Assembly (NCBI GenBank): GCA_963575645.1
Contig: OY754469.1
Coordinates: 12,046,001-12,110,000, forward strand
Reading direction: 5' to 3'
Origin: Xanthostigma xanthostigma
Taxonomy: Eukaryota; Arthropoda; Insecta; Raphidioptera; Raphidiidae
DNA length: 64,000 nt
Shown here: positions 18,352 through 30,054 of the stretch, piece after piece
How the letters are laid out: each line of letters begins with the position of its first letter
Numbering within the stretch: the first letter of the stretch is position 1
Position numbers and translations under genes: made by a program
The notes under the pieces: generated by a model
What the model was told of the DNA's origin: nothing
Databases searched by the model: none
Seen by the model: only the letters and a program-made list of their open reading frames with translations

Positions 18352-18769
18352 CATGAAATTTTGCATAGAAGTTCCTTATATAACGTAGTTAAGGCTAGAT
18401 TTGGTTTGGTTATCAAAGTGAAAATTGGAAATTCGAAAATCACAAATAGGCACTCCTATTTCACTTATCTGTTTTGATGTACTGATAAGTGGCTGATGAC
18501 CTTAGATGTTGAGCGTCTATAACCTACAATCTATGCTGGTAAGAACGTTTTGTGAGCCCTCAAACTTGTACTTACCCAAAAAGTATTGTAACAGCGGAGT
18601 TCAATGATCGTTTCACGGAAGCGGCATTCTGTGATTTTTTTTCTACGCAGTCGCCATATTCTGAAAATAATAAAACCAAAAATAAAATAAAATGACAAAC
18701 TCAGTTTCCACTAATCATAAATTAGAAGAACTTTTCCATGCTTACAATATTAAATTTTGACCAAATACA

Positions 18770-19275
18770 AGCAAAAAACTGATGAAACACAGATTTTTTT
18801 AAAATGTTTTTTAAGAAGTTCCAATCTTTCTTTTTTTTCCTTGACATTTTTGTATACCTAACGGTCAACACGAATAAAAATTATTTCTATTTCTATTATC
18901 GCTCGCAGGTGCAATTTTGACAGATTGTGTATCATACTTATATATAAATGTTCCCTCAAATTTGCACCCTTTTACGATTGAATTTTTACAAGATACAAAC
19001 AAAAAACTGAAGAAACACAGTTTTTTTAAACTCCTTTTTAATGTTTTTTAAGAAGTACCAGTCATCGCTTGCAGGTGCAATTTTGACAGATTGTGTATCA
19101 TACTTATATAAATGTTCCCTCAAATTTGCAACCTTTTACGATTGAATTTTGACAAGATACAAACAAAAAACTGATGAAACACAGTTTTAACTCTTTTTTA
19201 ACAAGTTCCAGTCATCGCCCGAAGGTGTCGTTTTGACAGATTGTGTATCATAAACGCCCCCTCAAATTGGCACCC
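18770..19275. repeat. Tandem repeat, three units of about 150-166 bp
   Basis: The block CAGGTGCAATTTTGACAG starts at 18906 and 19072, and in diverged form at 19222. Between them AAAAAACTGATGAAACACAG and TTCCCTCAAATTTGC recur. The third unit is the most diverged. Confidence 0.7.
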
Positions 19276-19610
19276 TTTTGCGATTTTATGGAAATGTTTA
19301 GAGTCAAATTCATTTTACTGGCCTAAAATGAACTGTCGCGTCTTATAAGTCTTGAATTACTTGCAAACTCCATTTTTTAAAATGAACTTGTTCATTCTAA
19401 AGCTATAGCTTAACATTTCCACAAATATGACATCTTTAAAGATGATTCCTTTGATAAATACATTCTGTGAAAAAAAGTACAATGCAATGAATGAATACAA
19501 ATATACAGAGTGTCCCAAAAATACGACCGAGGATTTTGATGCTTATTTTTTTTTAATTGTACCTACTTTCTAACATCACACTGTATTTAATACGTATGTG
19601 TGTAAATATA

Positions 19611-19905
19611 TATTCTATCAAGGGCGTAGATAGAAGGGAGGCAAAGAGGGTAACTACCCCCCCAGGACCATAATAATATAAAACTGAAAATAATACGAAT
19701 ACCTGGCTAAAAAAAAATATTTAGAAATAGGTACTTCTTGAAAAATAAATTGTAAAATTGGTTTGGGAATTAATATATTGCTTGACACCTTCCTTCGTGA
19801 ATATTCTTGTGTGATAAGTACCTAATAATAAAACACAAAAAAATATTTATTTTTTTGCTTTAATCCCCCCCGCCAGTAAAAAATTTCTACGCCCTTGTAT
19901 TCTCT
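19611..19905. mobile_element. Non-autonomous hAT element
   Basis: The body 19619-19897 starts CAAGGGCGTAGA and ends TCTACGCCCTTG. Flanks TATTCTAT and TATTCTCT agree at seven of eight positions. The centre is AT-rich with poly-C blocks near both ends. Confidence 0.75.
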
Positions 19906-19989
19906 TCTACTTATTATTTAGTCAGTTTGTCGCTATAAAAACAAGATATAGACTTCTTAATCTATGTACCAAAATACATACTTTAATAT

Positions 19990-20220
19990 TATAAACAGGT
20001 AAAGTTTGTAAATTTGGATGTAGGAGGTAATCTCCAAAGCTAACCATACGATTACAATTTTTTTTTACCAATATTTAGAATGAACCTTCAGGATGGACTT
20101 AGGCTATATATTATCGCGTTAAAATAAAAGCGCTTTTCGTGGAAACCAATTTTGTTAAAACGGTGGCAATCTACAAATTCGGGCGAAGCCGAACCGGGCC
20201 GCCAGCTATTAATGTTTTAA
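19990..20220. repeat. Dispersed repeat fragment
   Basis: GGATGGACTTAGGCTATATATTATCGCG resembles 46530-46565. The following TAAAAGCGCTTTTCGTG to CGGGCGAAGCCGAACC recurs at 20940-21030 on the far side of the mariner element. The two flanks may therefore be one repeat split by it or two neighbouring copies. Confidence 0.45.
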
Positions 20221-20355
20221 TAGAATAGGGCGATTCATATGTAAATTTGAAAGGAATATAAAATATGTAAACAATTTCAATCAATAAAAGATACATTAAT
20301 TTCCTTTACCCTTTACATTTATATTCTAAATTGTAAGTATACATATTATACTATA

Positions 20356-20932
20356 CAATATGTAAACACGTAAGGTGCACATAGGGAAATTAGCATTGGG
20401 AAAAAATACTTGGATCAGAGTTAGCCATGACTGCATTAATTGTTATTTCTATTGAATTATCATGGTAATCTTGAGGATTGCTATTTTATTTTGATTTATT
20501 ATTATTTTACTTGGCTTTTTTAGTAATAAAAAGCTCTTATAAATCATTATTTTAATTTTTTTGTACAAAAATAAAACAAAAAAACAACTCCATCTCTATG
20601 GAAATATTTCATTCAAAAATTGCCTGACTAGTATGACGTATGCGCGTTGGTAAATCAGTGACCCAAATGTCTTTAGGTTCAACACGAATAGGCGGAGATA
20701 TTTGATCTCGCACCATATTTAAGTATTTTTGGGAATTTAATGTTCCATTGATAAAAAAAGTCCGATTATGTTGTAATCATTTGAATATTTTCTTCGGTAG
20801 TATACACATTCATTTTGCAAAAGAATATTATCTGTCAAATTGAAAAACAAGATTTCAAGGCTCACTCTGATCCAGTCATTTTTTCCCAATGTTAATTTCC
20901 CTATGTGTCCCTTACGTGTTTACATACTGTAT
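20356..20932. mobile_element. Tc1/mariner-like element with long inverted ends, internally deleted
   Basis: Left TATGTAAACACGTAAGGTG followed by CACATAGGGAAATTAGC; right TAATTTCCCTATGTGTCCC then TTACGTGTTTACATA. The arms of about 60 bp also share TTGGATCAGAGT. A piece of transposase lies on the minus strand inside. Confidence 0.65.
20620..20770 (-). pseudogene. Mariner-like transposase fragment
   Basis: About 50 codons read RTFFINGTLNSQKYLNMVRD followed by ISPPIRVEPKDIWVTD. The pattern FFxxGTxxxxxYLxML followed by W within about 20 residues is the part just before the second catalytic aspartate in many Tc1/mariner transposases of insects. No catalytic triad remains, and the frame stops shortly after. 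Confidence 0.5.
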
Positions 20933-21103
20933 AAAATATAAGCGCTTTTCGTGTAGACAAATTTTGCAAAGTCAGTCGACGAAAAAACGGTGGCAATTTA
21001 CAAATTCGGGTGAAGCCGGACCGGGCCGCTAATCAGAAAATAAAATTGGTCGTTCAGTAAATAAAAGAACAATCTGTATCAAGTTTACTAAAAAGTTCAA
21101 TAA

Positions 21104-21177
21104 ATGAACCGTCTGTGTAAGTCCAAGGATAGCATCCACGTTTGTCCTGGGTGCAGCAGTTGTCCCGGAGGATTACT
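21104..21177 (+). CDS. Candidate short exon encoding a Cys-rich peptide (doubtful)
   Basis: An ATG at 21104 opens a frame reading MNRLCKSKDS then IHVCPGCSSCPGG. It runs directly into CTTAC|GTAAGTTA, a strong donor. GC content is above its surroundings. Only about 25 codons, no known family, and no partner exon found. It may be chance. Confidence 0.15.
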
Positions 21178-21444
21178 TACGTAAGTTAATTACACTGATT
21201 GTAAAGTACAGTTATGGATAGATTACAATGTCTTCCAGTGGTTGCGCTATGATTTTACGCGAGGGGTAATAATAAAACACCTATTTATATATTTACCTAG
21301 AACGAATTTTTGTCTATTTGTACCGGCATGACTAGAGTATACTACAAAACTGTTTTTAATTGATACACTACTGATTGTGTTTAGAGTAACTATAATTTTA
21401 TGTTGTTCCCTCATTTTAATATCTATAGAGAGATGTAAGTTATA

Positions 21445-22200
21445 TACTACTAGCGGTCCCGTCTAGTTTCACCCGGGTGCAAAAGAACGAATAGGGAAGG
21501 GAGGGACATGAGTACGCACATTCATCTTAGTTTACCGAGATGAATGTTGGGTCCAAATTTTTTGCAGTTTTCGGCAGTTCCCTGCTTTATTACTTATTTT
21601 AAACTCAAACCTCCATTTTTGATGAAAATATTTTTTTTAAGTAATAATTATTTCTTTTAAATCAATAATTACTGTATAATTAATAAAATATAGTAAATAT
21701 TTAATCGAAAACATTGTAGGAAAATTATTTTTATATATAGGTACTGTAATAGTTTTCAAATGAGCTATTATTTAGATTTATTTAATTTTAATTAGTCGTA
21801 AATAAAACTAAAATAAATTTAAATGATAGCCTTAGAAAAAGGCAATGTATAAAATAAAAAAAAAAACATTAAAAACATATTTGTCCAAGGTGGGACTCGA
21901 CCCACGACCCTGATATTAAGAGTCGCGCGCTCTACCGACTGAGCTAACCGAGGTTCGGGATATTTTTCGGGATAGTCTGTTAGGGCATTTCACCTGAATA
22001 TAAGTATATGGTGAAAAATGTTGACTGACATTTTTCATTGATTTTCCGCTTCTATTAGTCGTAACGTGATATTATATAGCCTATAGCCTTCCTCGATAAA
22101 TGGGCTATCCAACAAAAAAAAATTCAATTCAAACCAGTAGTTCTTGAGATTAGCGCGTTCAAACAAACAAACTCTTCTGCTTTATAATATATTAGTATAG
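21445..22200 (+). repeat. Dispersed repeat E2 with inserted sequence
   Basis: Starts ACTACTAGCGGTCCCGTC with CACCCGGGTGCAAAAGAACG and ends GATTAGCGCGTTCAAACAAA plus TATTAGTATAG. The 336-bp copy at 51016-51351 has the same two ends without about 400 bp in the middle, so this copy carries an insertion that includes the tRNA-like sequence at 21881-21953. Confidence 0.6.
21881..21953 (-). pseudogene. Decayed tRNA-Lys(CTT)-like sequence
   Basis: Minus strand shows the D-arm (TTAGCTCAGTCGGTAGAGC), anticodon loop with CTT, and GTGGGTCGAGTCCCAC in the T-arm. The T-loop is one base short, the anticodon stem has several mismatches and the acceptor stem does not close. Not a functional tRNA; either a pseudogene or a SINE head. 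It lies inside repeat E2. Confidence 0.6.
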
Positions 22201-23055
22201 ATTCATTATACTCATTGTGTTTACATTGAAAATTAAAAGAAATTCTATAGACATTTTCAAAAAAAATACAGCTAGGTGTAACATGTATGGGGTTTGACAT
22301 ATTATTTAATGTCTAATCCGCCATTTTTTATATACATACAGTAATACTAACAGCGTGTAAAATGTAATGTGTTTATGGTTTAAATTTCTATCACCAGATG
22401 TCGTATCGTTTCATGTAAAATCCCAATACAATTTGTCAAGTGATAGTCAATTTAAAGAACAATTGTTATTGCATAAAAGTGTGATTTATTTGAATATTTA
22501 TATAACAAAATACTAGTTGTATTCGATCACGCGTTGCAGTGGCTCAGTCTGGTTTGAGTGTGTTGCTGTAACGTTCAACAGATAGCGCTCCCGTTGCCGT
22601 AAAATATTTAGTATAGCGTGCGTTGCTTTAACGTCTAACAGATGACGCTATTAAAAAAAACATGTTTTCACTTGACACAGATGTGACATAATAAAAACAC
22701 GCATGTATTCGAGTGCAACGTTGTGTCAAAAATTTCAAAGCAATCGATGATGAACTTTCGGAGATTAAAGATGTTGAACAAACGAACATTTATATTTTTA
22801 TTTATAAGATGAAGAATAAGTTATCAATAATGCTCTCTGTACAGACACCACTGACCTGACAGGATTTACTATGAAATGGTTTTTCTCTAGCCAACCTCAT
22901 TAAACCTCAACTTCAAGAGATGATAAATTTTTAGTAAAAAGATTAAGGTCAAAAGTATGACTGTTTAGTTCTTCATACGTTTTCTTTAAAGTAATAAAAC
23001 ATTTGAACAAGTTTTAATAATTGGTTGACAGTGGATATATTATTTAAAAAAAGTT
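22201..23055. other. Mostly unrecognised sequence with a short local duplication
   Basis: GCGTTGCTTTAACGT and CAACAGATAGCGCT-like words are duplicated at about 22555-22590 and 22618-22650. No gene is supported. Confidence 0.4.
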
Positions 23056-24030
23056 CCAGTCAATTGAGTGACGGGACCATTCCAACAATGTTGACATTTG
23101 AAATAATATAATATTGAAAATAAAGTTTTTGTCATCGCGTGCGGTGTCGCGGGTAACGGCTAGTATTAAATATAATTATATTTGCTATTCATTTGCATGG
23201 TTACCTAACCTACATGTTTCACGTCATGTAAAAATTTATCAAAGCATGCTTAAATAATTTCTTGCTGACAGATCTACAGAACAAAGACCAGCTGATTTTT
23301 TTATTTTCCAAATATTTCCGAATCTACAAAGTTTAGAAAACAAATTTTTCTTAAAAAAATAAATACAATAATAAACCGTTATGAAAAGTATACCATCATT
23401 ACATAAAAAAATAACCAAATCTTTGATTAACGTCTGATTAGAACTCTTCAATAAATAAAATTATCGACCAATTTTTCAGACAATATATTAACCAAAAAAT
23501 ATATATAATTAATAAATTAACGTTTCAATCCGGATTTGGATCTTCTTCAGAACTGATCTAAAAAATATAAAAAATAATTAATATTTAAATTTTAAAGATT
23601 TTATAAAAAGCTAATTAGAAGTTAAATATTAATTATTTTTTATATTTTTTAGATCAGTTCTGAAGAAGGTCCAAATCTGAATTGAAACGTTAATGTATTA
23701 ATTATATATTTTTTGTTAATATATTGTCTGCAAAATTGGTCGATAATTTTATTTAATAAAAAAATAACGTTACAGCATATATCTCTCTTGCGTATGCGCC
23801 GATTTTCCCCAAAAACAATAGGGCTCTTCATAATTGCATATCAAATATTCTCCTAAAATTTGGTTTCAATCCACTCATCTGTTTGACCTGTATCGTGTAT
23901 ACAAACAGACGCACAGACTTTTTCCAAAATCATGTTTTTTGGATTCTGGGGACCTCTAAACGAAAAAATAATGAAAAATTTGGACCTAAATTAGTACCAT
24001 TCCTCATTTATGGTGTTGGAATGGTAAAAA
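23056..24030 (-). repeat. Repeat family FH, long copy split by a family A element
   Basis: Read on the minus strand it matches 25903-26590 from end to end: the CCACTTGTGG-type start region, GTATACTTTTCATAACGG, and the final ACCCGCGACACCGCACGCG. It is interrupted at 23403-23768 by a short Penelope-like element with a 13-bp duplication. Confidence 0.7.
23403..23768. mobile_element. Penelope-like family A, copy 2, with 13-bp target duplication and two hammerhead-like cores
   Basis: The body 23416-23755 is flanked by ATAAAAAAATAAC at 23403-23415 and 23756-23768. The left arm on the minus strand (23521-23550) reads CTGAAGA, A, GATCC/GGAT stem, GAAACG. The right arm on the plus strand (23660-23689) has CTGAAGA, A, a diverged stem and GAAACG. 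The cores face outward from a 100-bp AT-rich centre, and outer arms share AATTATCGACCAATTTT. Inserted into an FH repeat, whose uninterrupted counterpart is at about 26190-26220. Confidence 0.85.
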
Positions 24031-24754
24031 TGTGTGGACAAAAAATGAATCATACTATTTATTTGCAACCGAGTCGTCAACTTGCAAAAAAATAATTTTA
24101 AAAGTAAAATTTGTTCAGCATAATTAATTCGTTTGCCAAAACATATTTCCATTATTATTGACTAGCGATGTGCGCAACATGTTTCAATAAATTTTCTGTT
24201 AGATAAACAATTTACGGTTTGCAAGAAATTAATAATGGCTATAAAACAATGATTATCATAATGTGCAGAACAATATGTTCCAGGAAAAGAGCTACCATTT
24301 TTAACCGATTTCAAAAAAAGGAGCAATTCGACGCGTATGTATTGTGATCCCAAACATCTAATGCCGTGTTTGGTTGGTAGTAAAATCGTGCAAGTAGGAC
24401 GTGAATATGTTTCCATTGACGCATCGCTTTTCACGGGATGTGTTACGTTTCATTTTTGCTTGCTGTGTGTATGCGTTGGACAGCTGTGCATTAGTGCTTG
24501 TTGTGTGTGTGTGTTGGAGAGGTGAACATGGCGTTTGTCGATACGTCTTATTAGATTTTCGTTAGACGATAGGGCGGCGAAATTTAACTACTAGAATTTC
24601 GCTTAAATTTATGTTTCACATCTTATCGAAAATTAAAAATTTCAGGGAAGAAAATATTTTAATTGCTAGGTAAGCAAGTCAGACATAGTTATTTTATAGC
24701 GACATATTAATTATGCCAAAAAATAAAGATTTCGAAAATGTAAAAAAAGTATGT

Positions 24755-25225
24755 ATCCATTTGAAAAAAAAATGCATGTACATTTCCGATTGTGTTTGAA
24801 GTACAAAAAAATATACTCCAGCAGTTTCCAATACTAAATTTTGAGTTGAATCTCTATACATTGATATAAAATTTTTGTAAGGTTACATAAGAAAATATTC
24901 GAGAAAAAGGTGATTGATATATTAGGTTAACAGACAGTTCTTGTTTATTATTAATACTTGCACATGTTTGGAGTACTATAAAAAATAATTATTAGGTACT
25001 GTGTGTTTAGTTAATAAACTGATAACGCTTTTCTTGAATATTTTCTTATCTAACTTTATGACAATTTTATATGAATACAAATATATGTTGCCATTTGAAA
25101 AAAAAATGTATGTGTACCTCCGGTTGAGTTCGAAGTATAAAAAAATATACTCCAGCAGTTTCCGATAAATTTTTCGAGTTGAATACAAAACTATGAAAAA
25201 TTGGTATAAAAACTTTGATAAGAAA
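24755..25225. repeat. Direct repeat pair about 330 bp apart
   Basis: CCATTTGAAAAAAAAATG through AATATACTCCAGCAGTTTCC to GAGTTGAATAC-like sequence occurs at about 24757-24890 and 25090-25205, diverged by scattered changes. It looks like an old duplication or two halves of one repeat. Confidence 0.55.
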
Positions 25226-25334
25226 ATTATTCAAATCTTTAATTAACGTCTGAATAGAAATAAATAAAATTGTCGATCAATATATAGTCTGAAAAAATTG
25301 GTCGACAATTTTATTTATTTGAAAAGAATTATTC
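25221..25334. mobile_element. Penelope-like family A, copy 3 (short)
   Basis: The body of about 25233-25322 has only the two outer arms (AATAAAATTGTCGATCAA and TTGGTCGACAATTTTATT) with the centre and hammerhead core deleted. Flanks AGAAAATTATTC and AAAGAATTATTC agree at 10 of 12 positions. Confidence 0.65.
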
Positions 25335-25902
25335 CCTGTTGCTATTATCGGTGAACACACTGTATTTAATAATTAAAAAAAATAAGGCATAAAGATAACG
25401 TCCCTACCACAAGTGCTGCCTCTCGTGGTTAATCGGAGGCACTGCTCTCTCATGAAAAAGGTTCATTAGTAGAATGCGAAAACAGACGATGGTTGTTTTT
25501 TAGGTTCTCGACTTTTACAGTAACATATGCATTATAATAATGTTTTCACGCAAAGTGGACTGAATATTCACCTACTGCAAAGAGATGGCCGACGCGACGT
25601 CATATTGATATATTTGTTCAGCAATTGAAATGAACATAATTTTGCTTTTATGTGCGGCATACGGTTCCACCTGCTTACTTAAAAGCTTGCATGTGTGATA
25701 AGCACAGTTTTATAGGCAATTCAAATAAAGCTCGATTTGATATTTATTCATTTTTCTGTAACTTATCGAATTTCATTTTAATTGTGATAAGTCAAAATAA
25801 AAATTTCTAGTCAAACTTTTTTCAAGATTTCAAAATTCAGTAAATAAAAATAAAAATCTTCTATCAACTAAATAGGTACTGTTTTTACAATATCTGATAT
25901 TA

Positions 25903-26590
25903 CCATTCAAACCCACAAGTGGGGAATGGTATTAGTTTAGGTCAAAGATCACTTTTCAAAAATTTTACAATATCTTCCGTTTTGAGGTCTTCCGAATCCA
26001 AAAAACATATTTTTGGAAAAACTCTGTGCGTCTGTTAGTCTGTTTGTCTGTGAACACGATACAGGTCAAACGGATGAGCGGATTGAAACCAAATTTTGGG
26101 AGGTTGTTTAATATGCAAATATAAAGAGCCCTATTGCTTTTGGGGAAAATCGGCGCATGCGCAGAAGAGATATTTGCTATAACGGTGTTTTTTATATAAT
26201 AATGGTATACTTTTCATAACGGCTTATTAATTTATTTATTTTTTCAAGAAAGTTTCGTTACAAAAAATTTTTTTCTTAACTTTATAGTTTCGGAAATATT
26301 TTGAAAATAAAAAAAATCAGCCGCTCTTTTGTTTTATGTATCTGTCAGAAATAAACTAGTTCGGCATGTTTCAATTAATTTTTGCATGACGTGGAACATA
26401 ATATTATGTAGGTAACCATGGCAACGAATAGTAAATATCATATTGATTACTAGCCATTACCCGCGTCACCTCACGCGATATCAGAAATTTTATTTTCTTT
26501 ATTATAATCAAATGTCAACATTTTTGAAGTTGGAATAGTCCCGTCGCCCAATTGGCTGGATTTTTTTTAAATATCAAAAAGAACTTCTTT
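25903..26590 (+). repeat. Repeat family FH, uninterrupted copy
   Basis: Begins CCATTCAAACCCACAAGTGG, passes GTCAAACGGATGAGCGGATTG and TAACGGCTTATTAAT, and ends with ACTAGCCATTACCCGCGTC and CCCAATTGGCTGGA. No open frame. Partial or split copies occur at 14600-14800, 15620-15810, 23056-24030 and 34930-35320. Confidence 0.7.
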
Positions 26591-26606
26591 AAAAACAATA
26601 TATGGT

Positions 26607-27053
26607 TTTGCCGCTAGATTCCTTGCTTATATTTGGCTGCTAGGTTTCAAGCATGCTGTGGCGCTGTATTTCGTGATGGCATAAATGTGTATTCGCTTCA
26701 CTGCACGATGCGTGTTTGGAAGCTGGCTTTGTAGATGGGTTTGATGCGCGCGCAGTAACAGTTCGAATGTTAACAAAAATGAGCGTGCATTGTCTCTGAA
26801 CAGAACGCAATGACGCCATGTTTGTTTGTGGGCGTTTGCCCATGTCGCTTACGTGACAAGATACTGTTTTCTGCAGATAAGTTCTTGATCAGAGCCAGCA
26901 GAGAAACAAGCACGAAAAATAGTCCCGGTTCTAATTTTAAAATCTGTAACCACGCGCGAGAGTCCGCAGTGTCGCCATTTCCATTCTCTCAGTCTGCACA
27001 AGTCCTAGCAGTGATTCCAGCTGCAAAACCAGCCTCGTGTGCAGTGACCTTAA
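26607..27053. mobile_element. MITE family G, copy 3
   Basis: GCCGCTAGATTCCTTGC at the left and AACCAGCCTCGTGTGCAGTG at the right match copies 1 and 2. It directly follows the FH repeat. The open frames inside are relics of the repeat's composition. Confidence 0.6.
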
Positions 27054-27696
27054 TATAGCCAGTGTGCAGGATAATAAAATATAACTGTCTGTTATATAAA
27101 AATAAACCTTGATATGATGTTATGCAACAAAAACTCTTCATATGCTAACGTTTATTAATTATTAATATAGTACTTAACGCAAAACCCATTAAGAGAAATT
27201 ATCAGAGAAGGGATTTGTTTGAATATATTTATAATTAACGTACAATTATTATGTTATACTACTCTGAAATGTGTTGGTAACAAAGTGTGTCAGCTTTATT
27301 TTTTGGTTTTGTTCCAGTTTTAATTATTTAACTGACATATGAATTATATATTTAAAACAGATTACTATGTTTAATTCTATATCTATCTATGGGCTATGTG
27401 TAAGGAGGCGGAGTTACAAATTTTGTAATGCGAGCGTTTGTGGTGGGCACTAGGGGAAACTTCAAGCTCAAATTTTCCGTATGTCAATGAGCAATGTTTA
27501 TTAAAAGTGAAAAAAGTTATAATTTTACGAAGCTTTTTAATTACAAAGAAAACATGGGAAAACTAAGCGATTTGGAAATGCTTGCTGTGTTCCGGGCTGT
27601 TGCGCTGGTGGCGATTTAAGTAAAATAAAGACCATTGGCGCCTTAATTTGACGTTCCGCTGTCAGTGTAAACAAATTAACATCAATTTTCCTTATT

Positions 27697-27725
27697 GCAC
27701 ATACCGCTAAACTAGCGGTATGTGC
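27697..27725. other. Perfect 13-bp hairpin
   Basis: GCACATACCGCTA and its exact inverse are separated by AAC. It is the only strong inverted repeat in a roughly 1 kb stretch (27060-28200) without recognised genes. The role is unknown. Confidence 0.5.
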
Positions 27726-28212
27726 TTTATTATCGCTTTGTGCGTCAGAGCTGACTTTCGTTCATATAAGAAGTTATATTTAAGTTAATTTCACACGAAA
27801 TCCATTCAAATTGAAGCTTTTTGAAAAGAGGAGATTCTAATCTATAAAATAGAACCATTTTTAAATCAATTTGAGTTCATAAATACTATTAAAATTGTAA
27901 TTGAAAATCACAAACAGCAGTTGTCGGTTGGTCTGTACGTATGTACGTACGTACGTCACGACTCTACAGATCGCAATTTTGGTCGGATTGCCTTGGGTTA
28001 TATTTTATTCACTTTGTTTACTATCAGACCAGAACCCTATTTAAATTCACTAAAATGTGTTCAGTAGTTTAATTTTTATAAACAGTTTTATTTTTTATTA
28101 TTTTTGACAGCTAATATAGTTTAAAAACAATATAATAATCGCTGTGAAAATATAGTGTAATCCATAAAACAAGTGCTACACTTGTATACCGTGATAACAC
28201 CACTGGACGTAT

Positions 28213-28287
28213 TAGGCAGCCGTGGCGTAATGGTTATGCCGTTGGATTCCCAAGGGCAAGGTCCTGGGTTCGATTCCTTACGGTATC
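28213..28287 (+). pseudogene. tRNA-like sequence (Gly-CCC-like), probably a SINE head
   Basis: TGGCGTAATGG (A box) and GGTTCGATTCC (B box) lie at the right spacing, with ATTCCCA as a possible anticodon loop. The anticodon and acceptor stems pair poorly. It is followed by T-rich sequence, not by a mature 3' end. An RNA polymerase III head of a short retroposon is likelier than a working tRNA. Confidence 0.5.
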
Positions 28288-28560
28288 ATTGACTTTTTTC
28301 TTTTTTTTTTCTTTTTATTTTGTTTTATTTTATTCCACTTGATATTAATTATATATTATATTATGTATAGTTCTTAATTTTTTTTATTTTTGCAAACTTA
28401 AAAAAAAATATTTTTTCAATTTTTAATTATTTATTTCTTTAAATTTTTAAATCTTTTTAAATTTATTAAAAATATTTTTTAATTGTTATTTTTTTATCAT
28501 ACAGTGGAAAACTTGCGGGATGTGCACTTTTGGTTTTGCCAACTATTACATTTTTTTTTG
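28288..28560. repeat. AT-rich low-complexity tract
   Basis: Long runs of T and mixed TTTATT and AAAAATATTTT. No coding sequence. Confidence 0.6.
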
Positions 28561-28714
28561 ACACATCATGGCCATCTAAAGTTTTTGACATATCACTATA
28601 GAAACATGTCGCGATTTCCATAAAAGTGAGTTCAATAATTCTCTATTACCCACTAACGGCGCTAGTAGGCTTCGTACACACAGCCTACATAAAATTCGCG
28701 TGTCACAATTTTGG

Positions 28715-29099
28715 CCGCGCTAATTTCCAAAACCACTGAACCGATTTTAATGAAATTTTATAAATGTGTCTTGCTTGGTGCAACTTACGCTACAGGATAA
28801 TTTTTAATAAATATACAAAATTACGGTGTTTTTCTCAGAAAAAAACGGTTTTAGTAACATGTAGCGACGCCGACATTTGATAAATTTACTCAAAGATATT
28901 AGTTGAGAAGCAAACAAAAAAGACTGTTTAAGTACTAATTAGCGACATCTGTTAGAATTTGCTCAAAGCTATTAGTTCAGAAGCAAATCTTGTAGAATTT
29001 GCTTAAAGCTATTAGTTCAGACGTCGGGCCGCAAACGAAATACATTTTGCAGAATAATATCTATCGCACCCGGGTGAAACCGGGACGGACCGCTAGTAA
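28715..29099 (-). repeat. Dispersed repeat E, second copy
   Basis: Minus-strand copy of 6325-6700. It ends at GGACCGCTAGT and contains CCACTGAACCGATTTTAATG and three CTATTAGTTCAGAAGC-like words. Confidence 0.6.
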
Positions 29100-29159
29100 T
29101 GTAATAAAATAAGACTCCTTACAATAACTAGTATAGTGTACAAATCTAAATAAAAAACA

Positions 29160-29288
29160 ATATTTATTCACTAAACATATTTATTGGTCAATGTTTCGGC
29201 ATGAATTTTTGTCTTCCTCACGACTTTTACTAGTTTCTTGAGACAAAAAAATTATGCCGAAACATTGACTATTAAATATATTTATTCA
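29160..29288. mobile_element. Small palindromic Penelope-like element, 11-bp target duplication
   Basis: The body 29171-29277 is flanked by ATATTTATTCA on both sides. Arms TATTGGTCAATGTTTCGGC and its inverse each carry GCC-GAAACATTGACC. The left core on the minus strand has TGAGGA, A and a GACA-started stem; the right one is truncated before the CTGA. Confidence 0.65.
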
Positions 29289-29584
29289 ACACGCGTGAGT
29301 AATATATAATTTCGGGGCCCTGCTAAATTCGGGCGAAATAATTAATTACTTTATGACGCCTAGAGTGCGAATAATGAGCCGAAACTGTACGGTAATATAT
29401 TACTGCACAGTTTCTGGACCAATAGGAACGCTGTAGCGATTTTTATATATGAAAACAGCATCGCAATTCAGCGAAAGTCAGGGCCATCTTGTGTGCATCG
29501 AGGGCGGTGGGTACGTCAATCAATGAAGTGATTTATTATTTCTCCCTCTTTTATCAGGGCCCCGATTACATTTTATTACTCGTG

Positions 29585-29730
29585 CTAGTTGAATAAAGTA
29601 TTATGTGCGACTATTGATCGAAGGAGAATATTCCACTCACGCGTTAACGCACTCGCTACGCTCGTGCGGCAAATTTCACGTTCATGGAATCTTCTCCTTT
29701 TCTCACTAGTCGCACAATATACTATTATTA
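29585..29730. mobile_element. Short MITE with about 40-bp inverted ends
   Basis: AGTATTATGTGCGACTATTG at the left and ACTAGTCGCACAATATACT at the right, with GGAGAATATTCCA facing TGGAATCTTCTCC inside. No coding capacity. Confidence 0.55.
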
Positions 29731-30054
29731 AACAAATATTGTTTTTAATTCAGCTTTGTATTCTGTACTTATCATAAATATAATGATGTTTAACAATCTA
29801 CTATTATTTAATAACAGTATAATTCTACAAAAAAAATAACAAGCCCCTTAAAATAAAAATAGTTCAGAGATAAAATTAAGACTTTATACAATGAGTGTGT
29901 TATCTTTGCTTGCACAACCTGAGTGATTGATTTATTGTTATAATGTTTTTCTTACATCAGAAGGCTTGTTAAGCTACGCCCACTGTGAATAAAATATTTA
30001 ATTAATTATTTTTTTAAAGTATATTGTTAGGTTTACAATTTTTTTAAAGGTATA

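Noticed and set aside
21881-21953. Functional tRNA-Lys gene
   Set aside because: Short T-loop, mismatched anticodon stem and no closing acceptor stem.
28213-28287. Functional tRNA-Gly gene
   Set aside because: Promoter boxes are good, but the anticodon and acceptor stems do not pair well.
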